Positions 15,954 through 26,068 are shown, counted from the first letter of the stretch. The stretch is DNA of 64,000 nt from JACDAN01 sp963834825 (GCA_963834825.1 CAWICZ010000015.1:62001-126000), one strand, 5' to 3'. Notes: a model not told the origin generated them from the sequence alone. Made by a program: numbers and translations.

Positions 15954-17402
15954 TCAGCAGTCGTAGTAGAGGGAGAACTCGGCCGGGTGAGGTCGGAGCC
16001 GCACGACGTCGACCTCGTTCTCGCGCTTGTAGTCGATCCACGTCCGGATCAGCTCCTCGCTGAAGACGCCGCTCTTGGTCAGGAACCCGTGATCGGACTC
16101 GAGCGCGTCGAGCGCCTCGGCCAGCGAGCCCGGAACCTGCGGGACCTCCGCCGCGACGTCCTCGAACAGGTCGTAGTCCGCCGGAGCGCCGGGGTCGAGG
16201 TCGCGCTCGATCCCGTCGAGGCCCGCCATCAGCATCGCCGAGAAGGCCAGGTACGGATTCGCGGCCGCGTCGGGGCAGCGGAACTCGATCCGCTTCGCCT
16301 TCGGCGAGTCCGAGTACATCGGGATCCGGATACAGGCCGAGCGGTTGCGCTGCGAGTAGACGAGGTTGACCGGCGCCTCGTAGCCCGGGACGAGCCGGCG
16401 GTAAGAGTTCGTCGTCGGCGCGCAGAAGGCGAGCAGCGCCGGCGCATGCGCGAGCAGCCCGCCGATGTAGGAGCGGGCCAGCTTCGACAGGCCGGCGTAG
16501 CCCGACTTGTCGGCCATCAAGGGCGTGTTCTCCTTCCAGAGGGACTGATGGGTGTGCATCCCCGAGCCGTTGTCGCCGAAGAGCGGCTTCGGCATGAAGG
16601 TCGCGGTCTTGCCGGCCGCCCTGGCGATGTTCCGGACCACGTACTTGTAGGCCATGATCTGATCGCCCATGCGGGTCAGCGGCTGGTAGCGGAGGTCGAC
16701 CTCGCACTGGCCGCCCGAAGCGACCTCGTGGTGGTGGAACTCGCAGGGAATGCCCAGCCGCTCGAGCGTCAGCACGATCCTCGTCCGGATGTCGTGCAGG
16801 GTGTCGTGCGGCGCCGGCGGGAAGTAGCCCTCCTTCTCGCGCACCGTGTAGCCGAGCCCCGGCTTGCCGGAGTTCCAGTGCCCCTCGGCCGAGTCGACCA
16901 GGTAATGGGAGTGATTCACGCCGAGGTCGTACGAGACCTCGTCCAGGACGAAGAACTCGCACTCCGGCCCGAAATACGCCGTGTCGGCGATCCCGCTCTG
17001 CCGGAGATACGCCTCCGCACGCCGGGCGACGCCGCGCGGGTCACGGTCGTACGGTTCGCGCGTGATCGGATCGGCGATCTCGCAGACCACCGAAAGCGTC
17101 GGCGCCTCGGTGAACGGGTCGAGGATCGCGCTCGCTGCGTCGGGCATCAGGAGCATGTCGGACTCCGAGATCCCTTGCCAGCCGCGGATCGAGGAGCCGT
17201 CGAAGCCGAGGCCCTCGTCGAACGCCGACTCGTCGAATGCCGATACGGGCAGCGTCATGTGCTGCCAGGTCCCGAGCAGGTCGCAGAACTTCAGGTCGAC
17301 CATCTGGGCCTGGGTCTCGACGGCCCACGCGATCGCCTCCTTGGCGGCAGGCGCGGTCTTCGCCCCGTTCGCCAGGTAGTGCCTCGTCTCGATCTCGCTC
17401 AC
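15954..17402 (-). CDS. glnA: Glutamine synthetase type I
   Basis: 482 residues from a GTG at 17402 behind AAGGAGGAG. It condenses ammonia and glutamate using ATP and works as a dodecamer. Motifs: EGLGFDGSSIRGW, CEFFVLDE, EFHHHEVASGGQCEVDLR, FMPKPLFGDNGSGMHTHQS, NSYRRLVPGYEAPVNLVYSQRNRS and the C-terminal DYDLFEDVAAEVPQVPGSL. The Tyr in DYDL aligns with the adenylylation Tyr397 of type I-beta enzymes. It heads the glnA-GNAT-PII-amt operon and has a hairpin leader just upstream (17423-17465). Confidence 0.96.
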   Translation of the reverse strand: MSEIETRHYLANGAKTAPAAKEAIAWAVETQAQMVDLKFCDLLGTWQHMTLPVSAFDESAFDEGLGFDGSSIRGWQGISESDMLLMPDAASAILDPFTEAPTLSVVCEIADPITREPYDRDPRGVARRAEAYLRQSGIADTAYFGPECEFFVLDEVSYDLGVNHSHYLVDSAEGHWNSGKPGLGYTVREKEGYFPPAPHDTLHDIRTRIVLTLERLGIPCEFHHHEVASGGQCEVDLRYQPLTRMGDQIMAYKYVVRNIARAAGKTATFMPKPLFGDNGSGMHTHQSLWKENTPLMADKSGYAGLSKLARSYIGGLLAHAPALLAFCAPTTNSYRRLVPGYEAPVNLVYSQRNRSACIRIPMYSDSPKAKRIEFRCPDAAANPYLAFSAMLMAGLDGIERDLDPGAPADYDLFEDVAAEVPQVPGSLAEALDALESDHGFLTKSGVFSEELIRTWIDYKRENEVDVVRLRPHPAEFSLYYDC

Positions 17403-17422
17403 TTTTCTCCTCCTTGAACGCG

Positions 17423-17465
17423 AAAAAGCCCCAGGACTCCGAGAGTCCTGAGGCCCCATTGCCTC
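17423..17465 (-). promoter_or_regulatory. glnA leader with terminator/antiterminator-like hairpins
   Basis: On the minus strand, 21 bases before the glnA GTG, a 12-position stem with one mismatch (17428-17439 with 17443-17454) is followed by U5 at 17427-17423: an intrinsic-terminator shape. Its upstream arm contains GCCTC, which can instead pair with GAGGC at 17465-17461. The two structures exclude each other, as in an attenuator. A related leader precedes the second glutamine synthetase gene (24649-24690), sharing GGGGCTT-TTC and TTCAAGG. The ligand or protein that switches it is unknown. Confidence 0.65.
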
Positions 17466-17597
17466 GGCGGCGCACCTTCGGCGGCGCGTGCCTGCCAGTC
17501 ACAGTAGAGAAGTGCGCGGACGGCGTCCACTCGACCTCTGGCCAGGCACCGTGCGACAATCGTCACAACCGTCAGCGAGGCAGGGAGGAGGCCGAGG

Positions 17598-18032
17598 GTG
17601 AGCAACCTACAAGACATGTTGGGTGGGCTCCTGGGAGGCGGAGGACAGAGCCAGGGCGCCGGCGGCGGTAAAGGCGTCGGCATGGCCGCAATGGCTGCGG
17701 TCGCGGCGCCGATGGTGATCAAGTTCCTCCAGGGTGGCGGCTTGAACAAGCTGCTCGGCGGCTTCCAGGAGAAAGGCATGGCCGACAAGGCCGACTCGTG
17801 GGTCGGGACCGGCGAGAACAAGCCGATCACGCCCCAGGAGCTTCAGCAGGTCGTTCCGCAGGAACAGATCGATCAGATCGCACAGCAGACAGGCGCGACG
17901 CCCGAGCAGACCGCCGACGCTCTGGCGAAGGCGCTGCCTCAGGTCGTCAGCCAGGTCACACCCAACGGCCAGCTGCCGGACCAGGCCCAGCTCGACCAGA
18001 TGCTCGGCCAGATGGCCGGCCCGGCGCAGTAG
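17598..18032 (+). CDS. YidB/DUF937-like protein
   Basis: 144 residues from a GTG with GGGAGGAG upstream. The N-terminus is glycine-rich (MLGGLLGGGGQSQGAGGGKG), followed by a short hydrophobic segment (MAAMAAVAAPMVIKFLQ) and a C-terminal helical half with DSWVGTGENKPITPQEL and QIAQQTGATPEQTADALAKALPQVV. The DSWVGTGxNxPI motif marks the YidB/DUF937 group. The biochemical role is unknown. It is transcribed divergently from glnA. Confidence 0.88.
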   Translation: MSNLQDMLGGLLGGGGQSQGAGGGKGVGMAAMAAVAAPMVIKFLQGGGLNKLLGGFQEKGMADKADSWVGTGENKPITPQELQQVVPQEQIDQIAQQTGATPEQTADALAKALPQVVSQVTPNGQLPDQAQLDQMLGQMAGPAQ

Positions 18033-18094
18033 CTCGGCAACAGACCGAGCGAACCCACGCCGCGCGGAAATCGCGCGGCCGGGTCGCCGCACCC

Positions 18095-18124
18095 TTGACC
18101 GGCACGGGACGGTCTGGATAACCT
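18095..18124 (+). promoter_or_regulatory. Candidate housekeeping promoter for the ABC exporter
   Basis: A -35-like TTGACC at 18095-18100 and a -10-like TAACCT at 18119-18124 are separated by 18 bases, about 110 bases ahead of the ABC ATPase start. Just upstream, a 7-bp hairpin (18060-18078) without a U-tract may be a weak end signal for the preceding gene. Confidence 0.45.
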
Positions 18125-18235
18125 GCCTCCGTGCGAATGTTCCCGGTCGGCTGACGAACCTCATCGGCTCGCGGGCCTCCCGTGAGGCCGGCTGAAGCCT
18201 GTTCTCGCCCGTTTCAAGACCGTAGGAGACATCGC

Positions 18236-19060
18236 ATGACCCGTACGACCAACACCAATGGAACGCCCGCCGTCGTCGTGGAGGACCTCCGCAAGGAGTT
18301 CTTCCGTAACGATGGCCGGGAGGGCCTCCGCCGGCGTCGGAAGCGCGTCGCGGCGCTCGACGGCGTGTCGTTCGAGGTCCGGCGCGGCGAGACAGTGGCC
18401 ATCCTCGGCCAGAACGGCTCCGGAAAGTCGACGCTGATTCGGCTGCTCTCGACGTTGCTCCTCGAGGACGGGGGGAGCGCGCGCGTCTTCGGTCACGACG
18501 TCTTCACCGAGACGAGAGCCGTCCGCCGGCTGATCAACCGCGTCTCGGTCGAGGCCTCGTTCTTCAAGAAGATGTCCGCGGCCGAGAACCTGAGCTACGC
18601 GGCCCGTTTCTACGGGATGGCGCCTAGATCGACCCGCAAGCAGATCCCGGAGATCCTCGGCCGGGTCGGCTTCCCACGCGACCGAATCGGCGAGCCGCTG
18701 GAGGACATGTCCCGCGGGATGCAGCAGAAGGTGGCGCTCGCCAGGGCGCTGCTGACGGCGCCCATCCTTCTCCTGCTCGACGAGCCGACCACGGGCCTCG
18801 ACCCGCGCTCGAAGCTCGAGGTGCAGACCTTCATCCGCGAGATCCGCGAGACCCACGACGCAACCGTCTTGCTCTGCACTCACGACCTCGTCGAGGCCGA
18901 GCAGCTCGCCGAGCGGGTCGGCATTCTCGACCGCGGCCGGCTGATCGAGCTCGCCCCCGCCGACGAGTTGAAGCGCCGCTACGACGCCCAGACGCTCGAA
19001 GAGGCGTTCTTCGCCGCCACCGGCAAGGCGTTCGAGGACGAAAACGGGGAGGAGGACTGA
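18236..19060 (+). CDS. ABC transporter ATP-binding protein (DrrA-type exporter)
   Basis: 274 residues from the ATG at 18236 behind TAGGAGAC. It shows Walker A GQNGSGKSTLIR, signature MSRGMQQKVALARAL, Walker B LLLLDEPTTGLD and the switch His in CTHDLVEAEQLAERV. The long insert after the first strand and the LRRRRKRVAALDGVSFEV start are typical of ABC-2 exporters for drugs, lipids or polysaccharides. It is followed with a TGATG overlap by the permease gene. The substrate is unknown. Confidence 0.93.
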   Translation: MTRTTNTNGTPAVVVEDLRKEFFRNDGREGLRRRRKRVAALDGVSFEVRRGETVAILGQNGSGKSTLIRLLSTLLLEDGGSARVFGHDVFTETRAVRRLINRVSVEASFFKKMSAAENLSYAARFYGMAPRSTRKQIPEILGRVGFPRDRIGEPLEDMSRGMQQKVALARALLTAPILLLLDEPTTGLDPRSKLEVQTFIREIRETHDATVLLCTHDLVEAEQLAERVGILDRGRLIELAPADELKRRYDAQTLEEAFFAATGKAFEDENGEED

Positions 19061-19892
19061 TGCCTGCAGCAGCAGCCGTCCTCCGCCACGAGCTGATCGG
19101 GCTCGCAGGTGTCTTCGAGCGCAATGTCTACCTCGTCCGCCGCTACATCTGGTGGGACGTCGCGTTCTTCGTCTGGACGGTCGCCAACACGCTGACGATC
19201 GTGTTCATCGGCGAGGGCGTGGAGGCCACGGGCGCCGACGTCGACGTCAACCGGCTCACAACGACGCTGCTCGTCGGCGCGGTCGTCTGGGCCTACCTCG
19301 GTGTCATCTTCGAGATCCTCACCGAGACCGTCGCCTGGGAGCGGTGGGAGGGAACGATCGAGTACACGTTCATGGCGCCGCTCTCGCGGCCCGTCCACCT
19401 GTTCGGGATGGGCCTGTTCGCGATCGTCTACGGGATCGTCCGCGCGGTCCTGCTGTTCGGGGTCGTCGCCCTGTTCTTCGACCTCGACCTGAGCCATGCG
19501 GACTTCCTCGCCGCGATCGTCGTGCTGCTCGTGGCGTCGTTCTCATTCATCGGGATCGGATGATGACCGCGGTCCTGCCGCTGATCTCGCCAGAGAAGGG
19601 GACGCAGCTCGGGTTCATGGCCCAGGGGATCCTGCTGGTCGTCTCGGGCGTCTACTACCCGGTCTCCGTGCTGCCGGAGTGGATGCAGTTCTTCTCGACG
19701 ATCTCACCGGCGACCTACGCGCTCGACGGGCTGCGCGATGCCATCCTCAACGGCGACGGTTTGACGGCGATGGGCGACGAGCTCTGGCCTCTCGTCGTGA
19801 TCGGCATCGTGTCGATCCCACTCGGGCTCTGGGTCTTCCGGCGCGGTGAGCGCTATGCAAAACGGCATGGGAAGCTGAAGCGGTCGGGATGA
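19060..19892 (+). CDS. ABC-2 type permease, frameshifted
   Basis: The membrane partner of the upstream ATPase. The first frame (19060-19563) runs from MPAAAAVLRHELIGLAGVF through four hydrophobic segments to SFSFIGIG. The second frame (from 19563) continues with SPEKGTQLGFMAQGILLVVSGVYYPVSVLPEW, which is the conserved ABC-2 core, and ends in RRGERYAKRHGKLKRSG. The two parts join naturally at about 19560, so one base is lost or gained there. I treat it as one gene. Confidence 0.85.
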
Positions 19893-19937
19893 GACGTCCG
19901 GCGACGACCAGTCTCTGCGGCTCGAGTTCCTGCTACG

Positions 19938-21156
19938 ATGCCGACGTCGGTCGTGGTCTCGATCTTCCTCGTCCGCGGCCTCGAGCTCTCGCCGCTCCAG
20001 CTCGTCCTGATGGGGACTGCGATGGAGGCGGCCCATGTTTGTGTGGAGGTGCCGACCGGCGTCGTAGCCGACGCCTCGGTCGCAAGCTCTCGCTCGTCAT
20101 CGGCTTCCTCGGGATCGGGGACGACCTGGCTGCTGGTCAGCATCTTCCTCCGAGCCGTCGGAGTAGATCGTCGCGCTCTGGGCGCTGTGGGGCGTCGCGT
20201 ACACGTTCACGAGCAGCACCTACGAGGCGTGGATCACGGACGAGGTCGGCGTCGAGCGCGTCGCCGTGGGGTTCCTGCGCGGCGCCGGCTGGCCTACGCC
20301 GGCGCACTGCTGGGCTGGAATCTCCGTCCTGATCGGGACCCAGTCGCTGCGCGCGGCGGTGATCGCCGGTGGGGCGCTTGAGATCGCCTCCGCGCTCGCG
20401 TGCATCATTGCATGATGCCCGAGACCGGCTTCCGGCGCCGCCCGGCCGAGAGCGGCGAGCATCTTCGCCGACCTGACGGGCGACGGCGGTGAAGAGGCGG
20501 ACGCTTCGTGCGCGCGCAGCCGCTGCTGCTGATCCTGCTCGGCATCGCCCTCTTCGTCGGGGCGGCCGGCGAGGCCTTCGACCGCCTGAAGGAGGCGCGC
20601 TTCATCGCGGGATCAGGCCTCCCAGCGATCGGCAAGGACCTCGACGCCGTCGTCTGGTTCGGCGGCTTCGCCGCAGTAGCGATGCTTCTTGGCTTCTTCG
20701 CCGTCGAGCACGCTCCAGCGGCGCTTCGAGAAGAAGCCGGGGGCGGGGCGTCGGCCGGCTGCTTTTCGTCTTCACCGCGGTTCAGGCAGGACCCGCGCGG
20801 CTCCGTTTTCGCCCTGACCGGGGTGGCGGCGGTCGCGGATCGTCACGCTTGTCCTGGCCGCAATGCTCGCGCGGGCACTACTCCAGCCGCTCTGGAGCAT
20901 CTGGGTGAACCAGCAGATCACCGACTCGAGCGTCCGCGCCACGGTGAACTCGACGCTCGGCGGTCAGGCGGACGCCGTCGGCCAGGCGGCAGGCGGGCCG
21001 GTCCTGGGCGTGGTCGGAAACAGCTTCGGCGCGGGCGCCGCGCTCGGCCTGGGCGCGCTGCTCCTCAGCCCGGCGCTCGCGCTCTACGCGCGTGCGATCC
21101 GGCACGGAGGCCGCGAGCCGGAGTCGGAGGGGCTGCCGGCCGGGGCGGCGCCGTGA
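19938..21156 (+). pseudogene. MFS transporter, first tandem copy, multiply frameshifted
   Basis: Pieces in all three frames match the MFS gene at 22042-23305 in order: ELSPLQLVLMGTAMEAA and VEVPTGVVAD near 19.99-20.07 kb; STYEAWITDEVGVERVAVGF near 20.21 kb; GIALFVGAAGEAFDRLKEAR near 20.54 kb; VWFGGFAAVAML near 20.65 kb; QITDSSVRATVNSTLGGQ and LYARAIRHGGREPE at 20.91-21.12 kb. The start is not certain and the N-terminus appears truncated. At least five frame changes are needed, so it is either a decayed paralogue or poor consensus. The GNAT gene overlaps its stop (GTGA). Confidence 0.75.
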
Positions 21157-22045
21157 TCCGCAGCGCCGAGACCAACACCGACCTGGCCGGCATGGTGCAG
21201 GTCTGGAATGCGATCACGCCGCGCGAGCGGACGAAGGGGCTCGTGGACATCAAGCGGCGCCTGGAGCGAGAGCCCGAGCGGCTCTACGTTGTCGCGGGGC
21301 TCGAAGGCGGCGTCGTAGCACTCAAGGTTCTGCGGGGCCCTCGCAGTCGCCGGAACGGACCACAGCAGTCGTGCGCGTGTTGCCGGAACACCAGCGCCGC
21401 GGGCTTGGCTCCGCGATCCTCGAGCAGCTGCTTGCGCACGCCGCCGGGCTCGGACGGGAGGGCGCGTCTCGGGAATCGTCTTCAAGAGACGAGGCCGGGT
21501 GCCTCCGGGGCTGGGTCGCGCGGCGCGGCTTCGAGGAGTACGACCGGCGGGTGGAGCTTGTTGCTAGCGAGATCCAGAGGCCGAGAACGAGCCCTTGCAG
21601 CGACTCCGCCTCCGGGCGTCGAGCTCGCCGAGCTCGAGAGGCGACGGAAATCGAGAGAAACCTTGCAGATTCATGGATACTTCCCGAGCATGCCGGTCTC
21701 ACCGCAGATCCCAGGCGCCGAGCTGGGAGGACTGGCTCGCCAAAGAGGTCCCCGGGGCCCGTCACCGTCATCGCGCTCGACGACGGCCGCGTCGTAGGCG
21801 CTGCCGCGCTCCTCCATCGCACGGAGGGCCTCGCCGAGCACGGCCTGACCGCCGTCCTCCGCTCACGCCGCGGCAGCGGCATCGCGCGACCGCGCTGAAG
21901 CAGGCGCTTGTGCGCTGGGCGGACGAGCACGGGCCTGTGGGAGCCTCGACCTGGACGCAGGACGGCAACGCCCCCATGCAGGCCGTCAACCTGAAGCCGC
22001 TACCCGCCTCGCCCCGCGGTGATCAACGTGAGACGACGGTTATGA
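21153..22045 (+). pseudogene. GNAT acetyltransferase with two GNAT-like halves, frameshifted
   Basis: It starts at a GTG overlapping the MFS stop: VIRSAETNTDLAGMVQVWNA with YVVAGLEGGVVALKVL. After a frame change near 21355, a CoA-loop segment appears (VRVLPEHQRRGLGSAILEQLL), then RRGFEEYDRR. A second half follows in other frames (VTVIALDDGRVVGAAALL; ALKQALVRWADEHG) and ends VINVRRRL, with a stop overlapping the next MFS start (ATGA at 22042-22045). This is a double GNAT layout with at least three frame breaks. The substrate is unknown; it sits between two MFS exporters. Confidence 0.65.
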
Positions 22046-23305
22046 GGCGCTTCGACGCGCTCAAGGTGTTCTACGGGATCGAGTTCTTCGACTCGATCGG
22101 CCTCCACGCGGCGTTCACCGTCTGGGCGGTCTACCTCGTTCAGGACGTCGGCGTGAACCCGCTCGAGCTCGTCCTGCTGGGGACGGTGAGCGAGATCGCG
22201 ATCTTCCTCTTCGAGGTACCGACCGGCGTGGTTGCGGACACCTACAGCCGCCGGCTCTCGATCATCATCGGGCTGCTGCTCGCGGGCGTGTCGGCCATCG
22301 TCGTCGGGCTCGTGGCCGTCTACTGGATCATCGTCGCGGCCGCGATCCTGCGTGGGATCGGCGGCACGTTCCTGAGCGGCGCCTGGGAGGCGTGGATCAC
22401 CGACGAGCACGGACTTGAAGGCATCGGCCGGGTGTTCCTGCGCGGAACGCAGTGGTCGTACCTCGGAGCAATCGTCGGAGCGATCCTCGGGGTGGCCGTC
22501 GCGACCGTCGACCTCGGCGCCGGCATCGTCTTCGGCGGCGTGATCTCGCTTCTGACCGGAGTCGCCTGTGTCTTCGTGATGCCGGAACACGGTTTTCGAC
22601 GGCGGCCGGTCGAGGAGCGCACGCCGCCGGCGCGCGCTCTAACCGACACGTTCGTCAACGGCGCGCGCGTTGTGCGCGGCCACCACGTGCTGCTCCTGAT
22701 CGTCGCGATCACGTTGTTCACCGGTGCAGCCTCCGAGGGGCTCGACCGCCTGTGGGAGGCGCACTTCGTCACGGACGTCGGGCTGCCGGAGCTCTGGGGC
22801 CTCGACCCCGTCGTCTGGTTCGGCGTCTTCAACGTCGTCGGGCTTAGTCGCCGGCATCGTGATCACGTCGTTCCTCGTTCCGCGCTTCGAGCACGCCGAC
22901 AACGCGAAGCTGGCCGACATCCTTGTCGTCGTCGGTCTTCTCTCGGTTGCCGTCGTGGCGTTCGGCCTGGCGACGAGCTTCGTCCTGGCGGCGATCACCT
23001 ACCTGGTCGTCTGGCTCCTCCGCCGCCTCAAGGATCCGCTCTACCTCACCTGGCTGAACAAGAACGTGAGCGATTCCAGCGTACGCGCGACCGTGAACTC
23101 GATCGCGAGCCAGTCCGGCGCCGTCGGTGAGGTCGAGGGCGGGCCCGCGATCGGGGTCGACGCAGGGACGGTGGCGTCGCTGCGCGCGGCGCTGGTCTCT
23201 ACCGGCTTGCTCCTGGCGCCGGCAATCGCGCTCTACGCGCGGGCGCTGCGCCACGGAGGCCGCGACCCCGGACTGGAGCAAGCAGAGGCCGAAGTCCCGG
23301 CGTGA
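22042..23305 (+). CDS. MFS transporter, second tandem copy, one frameshift
   Basis: About 420 residues with twelve predicted spans. The first frame runs MRRFDALKVFYGIEFFDSIG, FEVPTGVVADTYSRRLSIII, EAWITDEHGLEGIGRVFLR and VVWFGVFNVVGL. It shifts at about 22846 and continues with GLVAGIVITSFLVPRFEHAD, DSSVRATVNSIASQSG and ALYARALRHGGRDPG. The VPTGVVADxxSRR motif is the MFS loop 2-3 signature. It is paralogous to the damaged copy at 19938-21156. The substrate is unknown; a drug/proton antiporter is likely. Confidence 0.85.
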
Positions 23306-24603
23306 TCGACCGGCTCGGCATTCTCCGCCCACTCCGCGAGCGCGACTTCGCGCTGTTCTGGATCGGCTGGACCGTGTCGCTCGTCGGCGACGGCTTCTTC
23401 CTCGTCGCGATCGCCTGGCAGGTCTTCGACCTGTGGAACTCGCCGACCGCCCTGGCCGTGGTCGGTGTGGCGGAGACGATCCCGATCGTCGCCTTCGTGC
23501 TCGTCGGCGGCGTCGTCACCGACCGCTTCGAGCGGCGGAAGGTGCTGATCGCCTCCAGCGTCCTGCGCGGAGCCTGCGTCGCGCTGCTCGGGGTGCTCGC
23601 GCTGACCGAGACGATCGCGCTCTGGCACATCTTCGTGATCGCGTTCTTCTTCGGCGTCGGCCAGGCATTCCAGGGGCCTGCTGCCGGTGCGATCGTTCCG
23701 GACCTCGTCCCGCGGCACCTGCTCGTCCAGGCGAACTCACTCTCGCAGTTCGTCCGGCAGACGGCGTTCGCGCTTGTCGGCCCAGCCGTGGGCGGCCTCG
23801 TCGTCCACCTTTTAGGGGCCGGAACGGCCTTCCTCGTCGACGCGGCGACCTTCGGATTCGCGATCGTGATGCTCGCACTGCTCCGCCCGCAGGCCGCGAA
23901 GGCGCAGTCGGACGCGTCGACGTCGATGCGACGCGACATCGTCGAAGGCCTCCGATTCGTCCGGGAACACGTTTGGCTCTGGGGCACACTCGGCTGGGCC
24001 TTCGTCGGCCTCTTCCTCCTCTGGGGCCGTTCGAGGTGCTGGGCCCCTTCCTGGTACGAGAACAGCTCGGCAGAGACGCCGGCGACCTGGGGCTCGTGTT
24101 CGCGGCCGGCGGGCTCGGCGCGCTCCTCCTGGCCCTCGTGATCGGCCAGACCGGGCTCCCCCACCGCCACATCACGCTCATGTACGCGGCGTGGACAATC
24201 GCATCGCTCCAGATCGCGGTCTACGTCTTTGCAGAAGTCCCGTGGCAGGCGATGGTCGTGGCCTTCTTCGGCGAGGCGTGTTGGACGGCGGGTCTCCTCG
24301 TCTGGCAGACGCTGATGCAACGCGTCGTCCCGGCCGAGTTGCTCGGACGCGTGAAGAGCGTCGACTGGCTGATCTCGACCGGCCTCGTCCCAGCTTCCTT
24401 CGCGGTCACAGGACCAATCGCCGGCGTGTTCGGCGTCGAGGCGGTGATGCTCGCAGCGGGGATCGGCGCGAGCCTGCTGACCGTGCTCTTCTACTTCCTC
24501 CCGGGCATGCGCGACACGGAGACGCCTGGCCACACGAGCCGGGTCATCCTCAGCGAGCCGGCCGTCGAAAGCGTGCGCGCCGACGCCCTCGAGCCCGGCC
24601 TAG
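23302..24603 (+). CDS. MFS transporter (MFS_3/EntS-like), one frameshift
   Basis: It starts at a GTG overlapping the previous stop. The N-terminal half has LRPLRERDFALFWIGWTVSL, VGVAETIPIVAFVLVGGVVTDRFERRKVLI (split by span 2) and QAFQGPAAGAIVPDLV, typical of the EntS/MFS_3 group. The frame changes near 24020, after GLFLLWG, to FEVLGPFLVREQLGRDAGDL and SAVDWLIS-like RVKSVDWLISTGLVPASFA. The end is unclear: the open frame runs into the next gene, and a TAG at about 24601 in another frame is the likely true stop. Confidence 0.8.
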
Positions 24604-24648
24604 CACCGGTTCAGCCCCCGCCGGATAACTGTTACGCTCTCGCCACGA

Positions 24649-24690
24649 AGGCAACGAAGCCTCGGCGGTTCCCGGGGCTTCTTCATTTTC
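24649..24690 (+). promoter_or_regulatory. Leader hairpin of the second glutamine synthetase gene
   Basis: Stem GAAGCCTCGG (24656-24665) pairs with CCGGGGCTTC (24672-24681, one G-U), followed by TTCATTTTC. The left arm's GCCT (24659-24662) can instead pair with AGGC at 24649-24652. The same arrangement, the shared GGGGCTTYTTC and TTCAAGG, and similar distance to the start codon recur before glnA at 17402. It ends 10 bases before the ATG at 24701. Confidence 0.6.
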
Positions 24691-24700
24691 AAGGCGGCGG

Positions 24701-26039
24701 ATGGCGCAGGTCGAGAGCAAACCGAGGGAGACGTCGAGCGTGGAAGCCGGAAGGCCGTCCTCCAGCGAATCAAGGACGAGGGAGTAGAGTTCCTCCTGCT
24801 CTGGTTCACGGATCTCGAGGGACACCTGAAGAGCTTTGCCGTCACGCCGGCCGAGATGAGGAAGCGCTCGACGACGGCATGGGCTTCGACGGATCGTCGA
24901 TCACGGCTTCGACGCCATCGAGGAGTCGGACATGGTCGCGTCCCCGACCCGCACCTTCCAGCTCATGCCCTGGCGGGAGAACGAGACGAAGGTCGCGCGC
25001 ATGATTGCAACGTCGTCACGCCGAACGGGGAGCCCTACGAAGGTGACCCTCGCTATGTCCTGCGCCGGGCCCTCGGCGCATGAAGACATGGCTTCGAGAC
25101 CTTCAACGTCGGGCCGGAGCTCGATACTACCTGTTCCGCGACGACAAGGGCACGGAAACGCTCGACGGGGCGGTTACTTCACGATGATGACCCGGACGCA
25201 ACACGCGAGCTGCGGCAGGAGACCGTAGAGCGCTCGAGTCGATCAGCATTCCGATCGAGTACGTACAGCACAGAATCGGCCATCGCAGCCGAGATGGACA
25301 TTCGCTTCGCGCCGGCGCTCGACATGGCCGAGCACGCGCTGACCTACCGGCTGATCGTCAAGGAGATCGCGAAGAAGGTCGGCTACCACGCGACCTTCAT
25401 GCCCAAGCCGATCTCGGCGAGAACGGCTCCGGGATGCACACGCACCAGTCGCTCTTCAGCGACAGGCGCAACGCCTTCTTCGACGCCGAGGACAGTGGCA
25501 TCTGTCCGACGCAGGGAAGCATTCATCGCCGGCCAACTCCGCCACGCGCGCGAGATCTCCGCCGTCTTCGCGCAGTGGGTCACTCGTAGAAACGGCTCGT
25601 GCCGGGCTACGAGGCACCGGACTACCCACCTCGTCCCAGCGCGACCGCTCGGCACTGATTCGGATACCAGTGTACAAGCCCGGCTCCGAGCAGCGACCCG
25701 TGCGGAGTCCGCTGCCCCGACCCGGCCTGCAACCCCTACCTGACCTTCGCGTGCCTGCTCCATGCGGGGCTCGAAGGGATCTCGCAGGGCTACGAGTTGA
25801 CCGAGCGATCAAGACGACCTCTGCCACCTGACCGCAGAGCAGCGGCACGAGCGCCGCGTCGCCTGGCTGCCCGAGACGCTCGGCGAGACAATCGACGAGC
25901 TGGTGAAATCCGACCTTGCCCGGAAGCGCTCGGTCGTCACGTCTTCGACCGCTACGTCGAGTTGAAGCGGGGCGAATGGAACGAGTACCGCGTGCAGCTG
26001 ACCGACTGGGAGCTGGAGCGCTACCTCCCGGTCCTGTAG
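24701..26039 (+). pseudogene. Second glutamine synthetase, many frameshifts
   Basis: Across the three frames the conserved order of a type I glutamine synthetase is complete: GVEFLLLWFTDLEGHLKSFA, DDGMGFDGSSI, NVVTPNGEPYEGDPRYVLRR, YLFRDDKGTETLDG, MDIRFAPALDMAEHALTYRL, EIAKKVGYHATFMPKP, MHTHQSLFS, RLVPGYEAPD, and EYRVQLTDWELERYLPVL at the end. The ATG at 24701 follows CAAGGCGGCGG. At least ten indels are needed, mostly one-base losses in runs of two or three identical bases. The protein differs clearly from GlnA at 15954-17402 (a GlnA3/4-like paralogue). It is either a recent pseudogene or poor consensus. Confidence 0.8.
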
Positions 26040-26068
26040 CTCTCCGTCGACAAGCCTTTCAACGACTA

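Noticed and set aside
15463..16962. A 499-codon minus-strand frame covering the GNAT gene and much of glnA
   Set aside because: Only the last 161 codons match a GNAT; the rest is the glnA shadow frame.
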